A program made the position numbers and the translations under genes. Under the pieces are notes generated by a model that saw nothing but the letters and a program-made list of their open reading frames with translations, was not told where the DNA came from and made no database searches. Source: Procambarus clarkii (taxonomy: Eukaryota > Arthropoda > Malacostraca > Decapoda > Cambaridae). Taken from it: 64,000 nt of DNA. Positions within the stretch are counted from its first letter, which is position 1. Every line of letters begins with the position of its first letter. Location: contig NC_091193.1 in the NCBI RefSeq assembly GCF_040958095.1, positions 31,818,346 to 31,882,345 on the forward strand, read 5' to 3'. Shown piece by piece: positions 1-14,900 of the stretch.

Positions 1-3000
1 CTAAATCACATATCGTGATACTACATGAAATAGTATCGAAATATTGGTAAAAATGAATATATTTACGTAATATCAAACTACATGAAAAACGTGAAGAGAG
101 TCACTATTATTCCAAATTTGCTGATTTTAACTTCGAATCATAAAGCGAGGTTTCGTATTATTTAGATCCAAGAAAAGACATATGACAATGTTGTTTCCAA
201 TACAAATGATAAAAATCAATGTGTTTTCATTAGAATGAACTAAAATGTTCCTGATTTTCCGTTTATATTACCGATGGAAGAAGTACACGTAAATCCGCTC
301 TATTCCGGCTGAAACGTCGATATATGCAATAAAAACCGAACTTCTCCGCTTTTCAATATCCTACTCAGTATTTCAACGAGAAACAAATAGATGATTAAAG
401 ATGAAGTATTTAAGTTAATTATCTAATCAATTACGTGTTTGCTTCATTTTTATCGTATACTTAATGAATTAATACCAATTAACTTAAAATTCACAAAAAC
501 GTGGAAAAACGGCAAAATATTGCCTAATTCGATGATATTTTGTTTAAATCACATAAAGGAAAAGGGGATGATAAACGTCAAAATATTGCTAAATTCGATG
601 ATGTTTAGTATGAAACAAAATGCAAGAAAACGTGCTTAAAATGCAATATTATGGAAAAATCTGGGATATGAAGGCTAAATCACATATCGTGATACTACAT
701 GAAATAGTGTCGAAATATTGGTAAAAATGAATATATTTACGTAATATCAAACTACATGAAAAACGTGAAGAGAGTCTCTATTATTCCAAATTTGCAGATT
801 TTAACTTCGAATCATAAAGCGAGGTTTCGTATAATTTAGATCCAAGAAAAGACATATGACAATGTTGTTTCCAATACAAATGATAAAAATCAATGTGTTT
901 TCATTAGAATTAACTAAAATGTTCCTGATTTTCCGTTTATATTACCGATGGAAGATGTACACGTAAAACCGCTCTAATCCGGATGAAACATCGATATTTG
1001 CAATAAAAACCAAACTTCTCCCTTTTTCAATATCTTACTCAGTATTTCAACGAGAAACAAATAGATGATTAAAGGTGAAGTATTTAAGTTTATTATCTAA
1101 TCATTTACGTGTTTGCTTCATTTTTATCGTATATATATTGAATTAATACCAATAAACTGAAAATTCACAAAAACGTGGAAAAACGGCAAAATATTGCATA
1201 ATTCGATGATATTTTGTTTAAATCACAAAAAGGAAAAGGGGATGATAAACGTCAAAATATTGCTAAAATCGATGATGTTTAGTATGAAACAAAATGCAAG
1301 AAAAATTGCTTAAAATGCAATATTATGGAAAAATCTGAGATATGAAGGCCAAATCACATATCGTGATACTACATGAAATAGTATCGAAATATTGGTAAAA
1401 ATTAATATATTTACGTAATATCAAACTACATGAAAAACGTGAAGAGAGTCACTATTATTCCAAATTTGCGGATTTTAACTTCGAATCATAAAGCGAGGTT
1501 TCGTATTATTTAGATCCAAGAAAAGACATATGACAATGTTGTTTCCAATACAAATGATAAAAATCAATGTGTATTCATTAGAATTAACTAAAATGTTCCC
1601 GATTTTCTATTTATATTACCGATGGAAGAAGTACACGTAAAACCGCTCTAATCCGGCTGAAACATCGTTATATGCAATAAAAACCAAACTTCTCCCCTTT
1701 TCAATATCGTACTCAGTATTTCAACGAGAAACAAATTTATGACTAAAGGTGAAGTATTTAAGTTGCATCATTTTTATCGTATACTTAATGAATTAATACC
1801 AATAAACTGAAAATTCACTAAAACGTGGAAAAACGGCAAAATATAGCTAAATTCGATGATGTTTAGTACGAAACTAAATGCAAGAAACCTTGCTTAAAAT
1901 GCAATATTATGCGAAAATCTGAGATATGAAGCCCAAATCACATATCGTGATACTACATGAAATAGTATCGAAATATTGGTAAAAATGAATATATTTACGT
2001 AATATCAAACTACATAAAAAACGTAAAAAAAGTCAATATTATTCCAAATTTGAGGATTTTAAATTCGAATCATAGAGCGAGGTTTCATATTATTTAGATC
2101 CAAGAAAAGACATATGACAATGTTGTTTCCAATACAAATGATAAAAATCAGTGTGTTTTAATTAGAATTAACTAAAATGTTCCTGATTTTCTGTTTATAT
2201 TACCGACGGAAGATGAACACGTAAAACCGCTCTAATCCGGCTGAATCGTCGATATATGCAATAAAAACTTAACTTCTCCCCTTTTCAATATCTTACTCAG
2301 TATTTCAACGAGAAACAAATAAATGATTAAAGGTAAAGTATTTAAGTTTATTATCTAATCAATTACGTGTTTGCATCATTTTTATCGTATATTTAATGAA
2401 TTAATACCAATAAACTGAAAATTCACAAAAACGTGGAAAAACGGCAAAATATTGCCTAATTCGATGATATTTTGTTTAAATCACATGAAGGAAAAGGGGA
2501 TGATAAACGTCAAAATATTGCTAAATTCGATGATGTTTAGTATGAAACAAAATGCAAGAAAACTTGCTTAAAATGCAATATTATGGGAAAATCTGAGATA
2601 TGAAGGCTAAATCACATATCGTGATACTACATGAAATAGTATCGAAATATTGGTAAAAATGAATATATTTACGTAATATCAAACTACATGAAAAACGTGA
2701 AGAGAGTCACTATTATTCCAAATTTGCTGATTTTAACTTCGAATCATAAAGCGAGGTTTCGTATTATTTAGATCCAAGAAAAGACAAATGACAATGTTGT
2801 TTCCAATACAAATGATAAAAATCAAAGTGTTTTCATTAGAATTAACTAAAATGTTCATGATTTTCCGTGTATATTACCGATGGAAGATGTACACGTAAAA
2901 CCGCTCTAATCCGGATGAAACATCGATATATGCAATAAAAACCAAACTTCTCCCTTTTTCAATATCTTACTCAGTATTTAACGAGAAACAAATTTATGAT

Positions 3001-5976
3001 TAAAGGTGAAGTATTTAAGTTTATTATCTAATCAATTACGTGTTTGCATCATTTTTATCGTATACTTAATGAATTAATACCAATAAACTGAAAATTCACA
3101 AAAACGTAAAAAAACGGCAAAATATTGCCTAATTCGATGATATTTTGTTTAAATCACATAAAGGAAAAGGGGATGATAAACGTCAAAATATTGCTAAATT
3201 CGATGATGTTTAGTATGAAACAAAATGCAAGAAAACTTGCTTAAAATGCAATGTTATGGAAAAATCTGAGATATGAAGGCTAAATCACATATCGTGATAC
3301 TACATGAAATAGTATCGAAATATTGGTAAAAATGAAAATATTTACGTCATATCAAACTACATTAAAAACGTGAAGAGAGTCACTATTATTCCAAATGTGT
3401 GGATTTTAACTTCGAATCATAAAGCGAGGTTTCGTATTATTTAGATCCAAGAAAAGACATATGACAATGTTGTTTCCAATACAAATGATAAAAATCAATG
3501 TGTTTTCATTAGAATGAACTAAAATGTTCCTGATTTTCCGTTTATATTACCGATGGAAGAAGTACACGTAAAACCGCTCTATTCCGGCTGAAACGTCGAT
3601 ATATGCAATAAAAACCGAACTTCTCCGCTTTTCAATATCCTACTCAGTATTTCAACGAGAAACAAATAGATGATTAAAGATGAAGTATTTAAGTTAATTA
3701 TCTAATCAATTACGTGTTTGCTTCATTTTTATCATATACTTAATGAATTAATACCAATTAACTTAAAATTCACAAAAACGTGGAAAAACGGCAAAATATT
3801 GCCTAATTCGATGATATTTTGTTTAAATCACATAAAGGAAAAGGGGATGATAAACGTCAAAATATTGCTAAATTCGATAATGTTTAGTATGAAACAAAAT
3901 GCAAGAAAACGTGTTTAAAATGCAATATTATGGAAAAATCTGGGATATGAAGGCTAAATCACATATCGTGATACTACATGAAATAGTGTCGAAATATTGG
4001 TAAAAATGAATATATTTACGTAATATCAAACTACATGAAAAACGTGAAGAGAGTCTCTATTATTCCAAATTTGCAGATTTTAACTTCGAATCATAAAGCG
4101 AGGTTTCGTATTATTTAGATCCAAGAAAAGACATATGACAATGTTGTTTCCAATACAAATGATAAAAATCAATGTGTTTTCATTAGAATTAACTAAAATG
4201 TTCCTGATTTTCCGTTTATATTACCGATGGAAGATGTACACGTAAAACCGCTCTAATCCGGATGAAACTTCGATATTTGCAATAAAAACCAAACTTCTCC
4301 CTTTTTCAATATCTTACTCAGTATTTCAACGAGAAACAAATAGATGATTAAAAGTGAAGTATTTAAGTTTATTATCTAATCATTTACGTGTTTGCTTCAT
4401 TTTTATCGTATATATAATGAATTAATACCAATAAACTGAAAATTCACAAAAACGTGGAAAAACGGCAAAATATTGCCTAATTCGATGATATTTTGTTTAA
4501 ATCACAAAAAGGAAAAGGGGATGATAAACGTCAAAATATTGCTAAAATCGATGATGTTTAGTATGAAACAAAATGCAAGAAAAATTGCTTAAAAGTCAAT
4601 ATTATGGAAAAATCTGAGATATGAAGGCCAAATCACATATCGTGATACTACATGAAATAGTATCGAAATATTGGTAAAAATTAATATATTTACGTAATAT
4701 CAAACTACATGAAAAACGTGAAGAGAGTCACTATTATTCCAAATTTGCGGATTTTAACTTCGAATCATAAAGAGAGGTTTCGTATTATTAAGATCCAAGA
4801 AAAGACAAATGACAATGTTGTTTCCAATACAAATTATAAAAATCAATGTGTTTTCATTAGAATTTACTAAAATGTTCATGATTTTCCGTTTATATTACCG
4901 ATGGAAGAAGTACACGTAAAACCGCTCTAATCCGGATGAAACATCGATATATGCAATAAAAACCAAACTTCTCCCCTTTTCAATATCCTACTCAGTATTT
5001 CAACGAGAAACAAATTTATGATTAAAGGTGAAGTATTTAAGTTTATTATCTAATCAATTACGTGTTTGCATCATTTTTATCGTATACTTAATGAATTAAT
5101 ACCAATAAACTGAAAATTCACAAAAACGTAAAAAAACGGCAAAATATTGCCTAATTCGATGATATTTTGTTTAAATCACATAAAGGAAAAGGGGATGATA
5201 AACGTCAAAATATTGCTAAATTCGATGGTGTTTAGTATGAAACAAAATGCAAGAAAACTTGCTTAAAATGCAATATTTTGGAAAAATCTGAGATATGAAG
5301 GCTAAATCAAATATCGTGATACTACATGAAATAGTATCGAAATATTGGTAAAAATGAATATATTTACGTAATATCAAACTACATGAAAAACGTGAAGAGA
5401 GTCACTATTATTCCAAATTTGCAGATTTTAACTTCGAATCATAAAGCGAGGTTTCGTATTATTTAGATCCAAGAAAAGACAAATGACAATGTTGTTTTCA
5501 ATACAAATGATAAAAATCAATGTGTTTTCATTAGAATTAACTAAAATGTTCATGATTTTCCGTGTATATTACCGATGGAAGATGTACACGTAAAACCGCT
5601 CTATTCCGGCTGAAACGTCGATATATGCAATAAAAACCGAACATCTCCCCTTTTCAATATCCAACTCAGTATTTCAACGAGAAACAAATAGATGATTAAA
5701 GGTGAAGTATTTAAGTTTATTATCTAATCAATTACGTGTTTGCATCATTTTTATCGTATACTTAATGAATTTATACCAATAAATTGAAAATTCACAAAAT
5801 CGTGGAAAAACGGCAAAATATTGCCTAATTCGATGATATTTTGTTTAAATCACATAAAGGAAAAGGGGATGATAAACGTCAAAATATTGCTAAATTCGAT
5901 GATGTTTAGTATGAAACAAAATGCAAGAAAACTTGCTTAAAATGCAATATTATTCGAAAATATAAGAATATGAAGG
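1..5976 (+). repeat. Satellite block 1: irregular, 3.28-kb duplication
   Basis: Nine monomers. The monomers at 1 and 675 recur almost unchanged at 3280 and 3954, an offset of 3279 bp (five monomers, one of them short). The monomer at 2607 resembles the one at 5302. The third monomer (1349-1932) is the short 584-bp type, whereas its positional counterpart at 4628 is full length. The duplication is therefore not a clean higher-order repeat: units were shuffled or replaced, or this is the degraded edge of one. Confidence 0.85.
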
Positions 5977-8900
5977 CTAAATCACATATCGTGATACTAC
6001 ATGAAATAGTATCGAAATATTGGTAAAAATGAAAATATTTACGTCATATCAAACTACATGAAAAACGTGAAGAGAGTCACTCTTATTCCAAATTTGCGGA
6101 TTTTAACTTCGAATCATAAGCGAGGTTTCGTATTATTTAGATCCAAGAAAAGACATATGACAATGTTGTTTCCAATACAAATGATAAAAATCAATGTGTA
6201 TTCATTAGAATTAACTAAAATGTTCCCGATTTTCTATTTATATTACCGATGGAAGAAGTACACGTAAAACCGCTCTAATCCGGCTGAAACATCGATATAT
6301 GCAATAAAAACCAAACTTCTCCCCTTTTCAATATCGTACTCAGTATTTCAACGAGAAACAAATTTATGACTAAAGGTGAAGTATTTAAGTTGCATCATTT
6401 TTATCGTATACTTAATGAATTAATACCAATAAACTGTAATTCACTAAAACGTGGAAAAACGGCAAAATATAGCTAAATTCGATGATGTTTAGTACGAAAC
6501 TAAAGGCAAGAAACCTTGCTTAAAATGCAATATTATTCGAAAATATAAGATATGAAGGCCAAATCACATATCGTGATACTACATGAAATAGTATTGAAAT
6601 ATTGGTAAAAATGAATGTATTTACGTAATATCAAACTACATGAAAAACGTTAAGAGAGTCACCATTATTCCAAATTTGTGGATTTTAACTTCGAATCATA
6701 GAGCGAGGTTTCGTATTATTTAGAACCAAGAAAAGACATATGACAATGTTGTTTCCTATGCAAAAGATAAAAATCAATGTGTTTTCATTAGAATTACCAA
6801 AAATGTTCCTGGTTTTCCGTTTATATTACCGATGGAAAATGTACACGTAAAACCGCTGTATTCCGGCTGAAACGTCGATATATGCAATAAAAACCGAACT
6901 TCTCCCCCTTTAAATATCCTACTCAGTATTTCAACGAGAAACAAATAGATGATTAAAGGTGAAGTATTTAAGTTTATTATCTAATCAATTACGTGTTTGC
7001 ATCATTTTTATCGTATATTTAATGAATCAATAAACTGAAAATTCACAAAAACGTGGATAAACGGCAAAATATTGCCTAATTCGATGATATTTTGTTTAAA
7101 TCACATAAAAGAAAAGGGGATGATAAACGTCAAAATATTGCTAAATTCGATGATGTTTAGTATGAAACAAAATGCAAGAAAACTTGCTTAAAATGCAATA
7201 GTATGCGAAAATATGAGATATGAAGACCAAATCACATTTCGTGATACTACATGAAATAGTATCGAAATATTGGCAAAAATGAATATATTTACGTAGTATC
7301 AAACTGCATAAAAAACGTGAAGAGTCACTATTATCCAAAATTTGCGGATTTTAACTTCGAATCATAAAGCGAGGTTTCGTATTATTTAGATCCAAGAAAA
7401 GACATATGACAATGTTGTTTCCAATAAAAATGATAAAAATCAATGTGTATTCATTAGAATTAACGAAAATGTTCCCGATTTTCCATTTATATTACCGATG
7501 GAAGAAGTACACGTAAAACCGCTCTAATCCGGCTGAAACATCGATATATGCAATAAAAAACAAACTTCTCCCCTTTTCAATATCTTACTCAGTATTTCAA
7601 CGAGAAACAAATTTATGATTAAAGGTGAAGTATTTAAGTTTATTATCTAATCAATTACGTGTTTGCATCATTTTTATCGTATACTTAATGAATTAATACC
7701 AATAAACTGAACATTCACAAAAACGTGGAAAAACGGCAAAATATTGCCTAATTCGTTGATATTTTGTTTAAATCACATAAAGGAAAAGGGGATGATAAAC
7801 GTCAAAATATTGCTAAATTCGATGATGTTTAGTATGAAACAAAATGCAAGAAAACTTGCTTAAAAAGCAATATTATGCGAAAATCTGAGAGTTGAAGGCC
7901 AAATCACATTTCGTGATACTACATGAAATAGTATCGAAATATTGGCATAAATGAATATATTTACGTAATATCAAACTACATAAAAAACCTGAAAAGTCAC
8001 TTTTATTCCAAATTTGTGGATTTTAACTTCGAATCATAAAGCGAGGTTTCGTATTATTTAGATCCAAGAAAAGACATATGACAATGTTGTTTCCAATACA
8101 AATGATAAAAATCAATGTGTTTTCATTAGAATTAACTAAAATGTTCCTGATTTTCCGTGTATATTACCGATGGAAGATGTACACGTAAAACCGCTCTAAT
8201 CCGGCTGAAACATCGATATATGCAATAAAAACCAAAATTCTCCCCATTTCAATATCTTACTCAGTATTTCAACGAGAAACAAATTTATGATTAAAGATGA
8301 AGTATTTAAGTTTATTATCTAATCAATTACGTGTTTGCATAATTTTTATCGTATATTTAATGAATTAATACCAATAAACTGAAAATTCACAAAAACGTAA
8401 AAAAACGGCAAAATATTGCCTAATTCGATGATATTTTGTTTAAATCACATAAGGAAAAAGGGGATAATAAACGTCAAAATATTGCTAAATTCGATGATGT
8501 TTAGTATGAAACAAAATGCAAGAAAACTTGCTTAAAATGCAATATTATTCGAAAATATAAGATATGAAGGCCAAATCACATATCGTGATACTACATGAAA
8601 TAGTATCGAAATATTGGTAAAAATGAATGTATTTACGTAATATCAAACTACATGAAAAACGTTAAGAGAGTCACCATTATTCCAAATTTGTGGATTTTAA
8701 CTTCGAATCATAGAGCGAGGTTTCGTATTATTTAGATCCAAGAAAAGACATATGACAATGTTGTTTCCTATGCTAAAGATAAAAATCAATGTGTTTTCAT
8801 TAGAATTACTAAAAATGTTCCTGATTTTCCGTTTATGTTAGCGATGGAAAATGTACACGTAAAACCGCTGTATTCCGGCTGAAACGTCGATATATGCAAT

Positions 8901-11900
8901 AAAAACCGAACTTCTCCCCTTTTCAATATCCTACTCAATATTTCAACGAGAAACAAATATATGATTAAAGGTGAACTAATTAAGTTTATTATCTAATCAA
9001 TTACGTGATTGCATAATTTTTATCGTATATTTAATGAATTAATACCAATAAACTGAAAATTCACAAAAACGTGGATAAACGGCAAAATATTGCCTAATTC
9101 GATGATATTTTGTTTAAATCACATAAAGGAAAAGGGGATGATAAACGTCAAAATATTGCTAAATTCCATGATGTTTAGTACGAAACAAAATGCAAGAAAG
9201 CTTCCTTAAAATGCAATATTATGCGAAAATCTGAGATATGAAGGCCAAATCACATATCGTGATTACTACATGAAATAGTATCGAAATATTGGTAAAAATG
9301 AATATATTTACGTAATATCAAACTACATAAAAAACGTGAAAAAAGTCATTATTATTCCAAATTTGAGGATTTTAACTTCGAATCATAGAGCGAGGTTTCA
9401 TATTATTTAGATCCAAGAAAAGACATATGACAATGCTGTTTCCAATACAAATGATAAAAATCAGTGTGTTTTCATTAGAATTAACTAAAATGTTCCTGAT
9501 TTTCCGTTTATATTACCGACGGAAGATGTACACGTAAAACCGCTCTAATCCGGCTGAATCGTCGATATATGCAATAAAACTTAACTTCTCCCCTTTTCAA
9601 TATCTTACTCAGTATTTCAACGAGAAACAAATAGATGATTAAAGGTGAAGTATTTAAGTTTATTATCAAATCAATTACGTGTTTGCATCATTTTTATCGT
9701 ATATTTAATGAATTAATACCAATAAACTGAAAATTCACAAAAACGTGGAAAAAACGGCAAAATATTGCCTAATTCGATGATATTTTGTTTAAATCACATA
9801 AAGGAAAAGGGGATGATAAACGTCAAAATATTGCTAAATTCGATGATGTTTAGTATGAAACAAAATGCAAGAAAACTTGCTTAAAATGCAATATTATTCG
9901 AAAATATAAGAAATGAAGGCTAAATCACATATCGTGATACTACATGAAATAGTATCGAAATATTGGTAAAAATGAAAATATTTACGTCATATCAAACTAC
10001 ATGAAAAACGTGAAGAGAGTCACTCTTATTCCAAATTTGCGGATTTTAACTTCGAATCATAAAGCGAGGTTTCGTATTATTTAGATCCAAGAAAAGACAT
10101 ATGACAATGTTGTTTCCAATACAAATGATAAAAATCAATGTGTATTCATTAGAATTAACTAAAATGTTCCCGATTTTCTATTTATATTACCGATGGAAGA
10201 AGTACACGTAAAACCGCTCTAATCCGGCTGAAACATCGATATATGCAATAAAAACCAAACTTCTCCCCTTTTCAATATCGTACTCAGTATTTCAACGAGA
10301 AACAAATTTATGACTAAAGGTGAAGTATTTAAGTTGCATCATTTTTATCGTATACTTAATGAATTAATACCAATAAACTGAAAATTCACTAAAACGTGGA
10401 AAAACGGCAAAATATAGCTAAATTCGATGATGTTTAGTACGAAACTAAAGGCAAGAAACCTTGCTTAAAATGCAATATTATTCGAAAATATAAGATATGA
10501 AGGCCAAATCACATATCGTGATACTACATGAAATAGTATTGAAATATTGGTAAAAATGAATGTATTTACGTAATATCAAACTACATGAAAAACGTTAAGA
10601 GAGTCACCATTATTCCAAATTTGTGGATTTTAACTTCGAATCATAGAGCGAGGTTTCGTATTATTTAGAACCAAGAAAAGACATATGACAATGTTGTTTC
10701 CTATGCAAAAGATAAAAATCAATGTGTTTTCATTAGAATTACCAAAAATGTTCCTGGTTTTCCGTTTATATTACCGATGGAAAATGTACACGTAAAACCG
10801 CTGTATTCCGGCTGAAACGTCGATATATGCAATAAAAACCGAACTTCTCCCCCTTTCAATATCCTACTCAGTATTTCAACGAGAAACAAATAGATGATTA
10901 AAGGTGAAGTATTTAAGTTTATTATCTAATCAATTACGTGTTTGCATCATTTTTATCGTATATTTAATGAATCAATAAACTGAAAATTCACAAAAACGTG
11001 GATAAACGGCAAAATATTGCCTAATTCGATGATATTTTGTTTAAATCACATAAAAGAAAAGGGGATGATAAACGTCAAAATATTGCTAAATTCGATGATG
11101 TTTAGTATGAAACAAAATGCAAGAAAACTTGCTTAAAATGCAATAGTATGCGAAAATATGAGATATGAAGACCAAATCACATTTCGTGATACTACATGAA
11201 ATAGTATCGAAATATTGGCAAAAATGAATATATTTACGTAGTATCAAACTGCATAAAAAACGTGAAGAGTCACTATTATCCAAAATTTGCGGATTTTAAC
11301 TTCGAATCATAAAGCGAGGTTTCGTATTATTTAGATCCAAGAAAAGACATATGACAATGTTGTTTCCAATAAAAATGATAAAAATCAATGTGTATTCATT
11401 AGAATTAACGAAAATGTTCCCGATTTTCCATTTATATTACCGATGGAAGAAGTACACGTAAAACCGCTCTAATCCGGCTGAAACATCGATATATGCAATA
11501 AAAAACAAACTTCTCCCCTTTTCAATATCTTACTCAGTATTTCAACGAGAAACAAATTTATGATTAAAGGTGAAGTATTTAATGTTTATTATCTAATCAA
11601 TTACGTGTTTGCATCATTTTTATCGTATACTTAATGAATTAATAGCAATAAACTGAACATTCACCAAAACGTGGAAAAACGGCAAAATATTGCCTAATTC
11701 GATTGATATTTTGTTTAAATCACATAAAGGAAAAGGGGATGATAAACGTCAAAATATTGCTAAATTCGATGATGTTTAGTATGAAACAAAATGCAAGAAA
11801 ACTTGCTTAAAAAGCAATATTATGCGAAAATCTGAGAGTTGAAGGCCAAATCACATTTCGTGATACTACATGAAATAGTATCGAAATATTGGCATAAATG

Positions 11901-14900
11901 AATATATTTACGTAATATCAAACTACATAAAAAACCTGAAAAGTCACTTTTATTCCAAATTTGTGGATTTTAACTTCGAATCATAAAGCGAGGTTTCGTA
12001 TTATTTAGATCCAAGAAAAGACATATGACAATGTTGTTTCCAATACAAATGATAAAAATCAATGTGTTTTCATTAGAATTAACTAAAATGTTCCTGATTT
12101 TCCGTGTATATTACCGATGGAAGATGTACACGTAAAACCGCTCTAATCCGGCTGAAACATCGATATATGCAATAAAAACCAAAATTCTCCCCATTTCAAT
12201 ATCTTACTCAGTATTTCAACGAGAAACAAATTTATGATTAAAGATGAAGTATTTAAGTTTATTATCTAATCAATTACGTGTTTGCATAATTTTTATCGTA
12301 TATTTAATGAATTAATACCAATAAACTGAAAATTCACAAAAACGTAAAAAAACGGCAAAATATTGCCTAATTCGATGATATTTTGTTTAAATCACATAAG
12401 GAAAAAGGGGATAATAAACGTCAAAATATTGCTAAATTCGATGATGTTTAGTATGAAACAAAATGCAAGAAAACTTGCTTAAAATGCAATATTATTCGAA
12501 AATATAAGATATGAAGGCCAAATCACATATCGTGATACTACATGAAATAGTATCGAAATATTGGTAAAAATGAATGTATTTACGTAATATCAAACTACAT
12601 GAAAAACGTTAAGAGAGTCACCATTATTCCAAATTTGTGGATTTTAACTTCGAATCATAGAGCGAGGTTTCGTATTATTTAGATCCAAGAAAAGACATAT
12701 GACAATGTTGTTTCCTATGCTATAAGATAAAAATCAATGTGTTTTCATTAGAATTACTAAAAATGTTCCTGATTTTCCGTTTATGTTAGCGATGGAAAAT
12801 GTACACGTAAAACCGCTGTATTCCGGCTGAAACGTCGATATATGCAATAAAAACCGAACTTCTCCCCTTTTCAATATCCTACTCAATATTTCAACGAGAA
12901 ACAAATATATGATTAAAGGTGAACTAATTAAGTTTATTATCTAATCAATTACGTGATTGCATAATTTTTATCGTATATTTAATGAATTAATACCAATAAA
13001 CTGAAAATTCACAAAAACGTGGATAAACGGCAAAATATTGCCTAATTCGATGATATTTTGTTTAAATCACATAAAGGAAAAGGGGATGATAAACGTCAAA
13101 ATATTGCTAAATTCCATGATGTTTAGTACGAAACAAAATGCAAGAAAGCTTCCTTAAAATGCAATATTATGCGAAAATCTGAGATATGAAGGCCAAATCA
13201 CATATCGTGATACTACATGAAATAGTATCGAAATATTGGTAAAAATGAATATATTTACGTAATATCAAACTACATAAAAAACGTGAAAAAAGTCATTATT
13301 ATTCCAAATTTGAGGATTTTAACTTCGAATCATAGAGCGAGGTTTCATATTATTTAGATCCAAGAAAAGACATATGACAATGCTGTTTCCAATACAAATG
13401 ATAAAAATCAGTGTGTTTTCATTAGAATTAACTAAAATGTTCCTGATTTTCCGTTTATATTACCGACGGAAGATGTACACGTAAAACCGCTCTAATCCGG
13501 CTGAATCGTCGATATATGCAATAAAACTTAACTTCTCCCCTTTTCAATATCTTACTCAGTATTTCAACGAGAAACAAATAGATGATTAAAGGTGAAGTAT
13601 TTAAGTTTATTATCAAATCAATTACGTGTTTGCATCATTTTTATCGTATATTTAATGAATTAATACCAATAAACTGAAAATTCACAAAAACGTGGAAAAA
13701 CGGCAAAATATTGCCTAATTCGATGATATTTTGTTTAAATCACATAAAGGAAAAGGGGATGATAAACGTCAAAATATTGCTAAATTCGATGATGTTTAGT
13801 ATGAAACAAAATGCAAGAAAACTTGCTTAAAATGCAATATTATTCGAAAATATAAGAAATGAAGGCTAAATCACATATCGTGATACTACATGAAATAGTA
13901 TCGAAATATTGGTAAAAATGAAAATATTTACGTCATATCAAACTACATGAAAAACGTGAAGAGTGTCACTCTTATTCCAAATTTGCGGATTTTAACTTCG
14001 AATCATAAAGCGAGGTTTCGTATTATTTAGATCCAAGAAAAGACATATGACAATGTTGTTTCCAATACAAATGATAAAAATCAATGTGTATTCATTAGAA
14101 TTAACTAAAATGTTCCCGATTTTCTATTTATATTACCGATGGAAGAAGTACACGTAAAACCGCTCTAATCCGGCTGAAACATCGATATATGCAATAAAAA
14201 CCAAACTTCTCCCCTTTTCAATATCGTACTCAGTATTTCAACGAGAAACAAATTTATGACTAAAGGTGAAGTATTTAAGTTGCATCATTTTTATCGTATA
14301 CTTAATGAATTAATACCAATAAACTGAAAATTCACTAAAACGTGGAAAAACGGCAAAATATAGCTAAATTCGATGATGTTTAGTACGAAACTAAAGGCAA
14401 GAAACCTTGCTTAAAATGCAATATTATTCGAAAATATAAGATATGAAGGCCAAATCACATATCGTGATACTACATGAAATAGTATTGAAATATTGGTAAA
14501 AATGAATGTATTTACGTAATATCAAACTACATGAAAAACGTTAAGAGAGTCACCATTATTCCAAATTTGTGGATTTTAACTTCGAATCATAGAGCGAGGT
14601 TTCGTATTATTTAGAACCAAGAAAAGACATATGACAATGTTGTTTCCTATGCAAAAGATAAAAATCAATGTGTTTTCATTAGAATTACCAAAAATGTTCC
14701 TGGTTTTCCGTTTATATTACCGATGGAAAATGTACACGTAAAACCGCTGTATTCCGGCTGAAACGTCGATATATGCAATAAAAACCGAACTTCTCCCCCT
14801 TTCAATATCCTACTCAGTATTTCAACGAGAAACAAATAGATGATTAAAGGTGAAGTATTTAAGTTTATTATCTAATCAATTACGTGTTTGCATCATTTTT

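Noticed and set aside
439-639. 66-codon plus-strand open frame repeated at 3718
   Set aside because: It is a satellite by-product. Single-base variants and indels in sister monomers break it, and there is no start or splice context.
1-674. CENP-B-box-like site in the monomer
   Set aside because: TTCG occurs (CTTCGAATCATAAAGCG; TTTCGTATTATTTAG) but the required CGGG at the proper spacing is absent.
7141-7338. Identical 65-codon minus-strand open frame at 7141, 11086 and 15032
   Set aside because: The spacing equals the hexamer period. The repetition comes from the satellite, not from protein conservation, and other monomers interrupt the frame.
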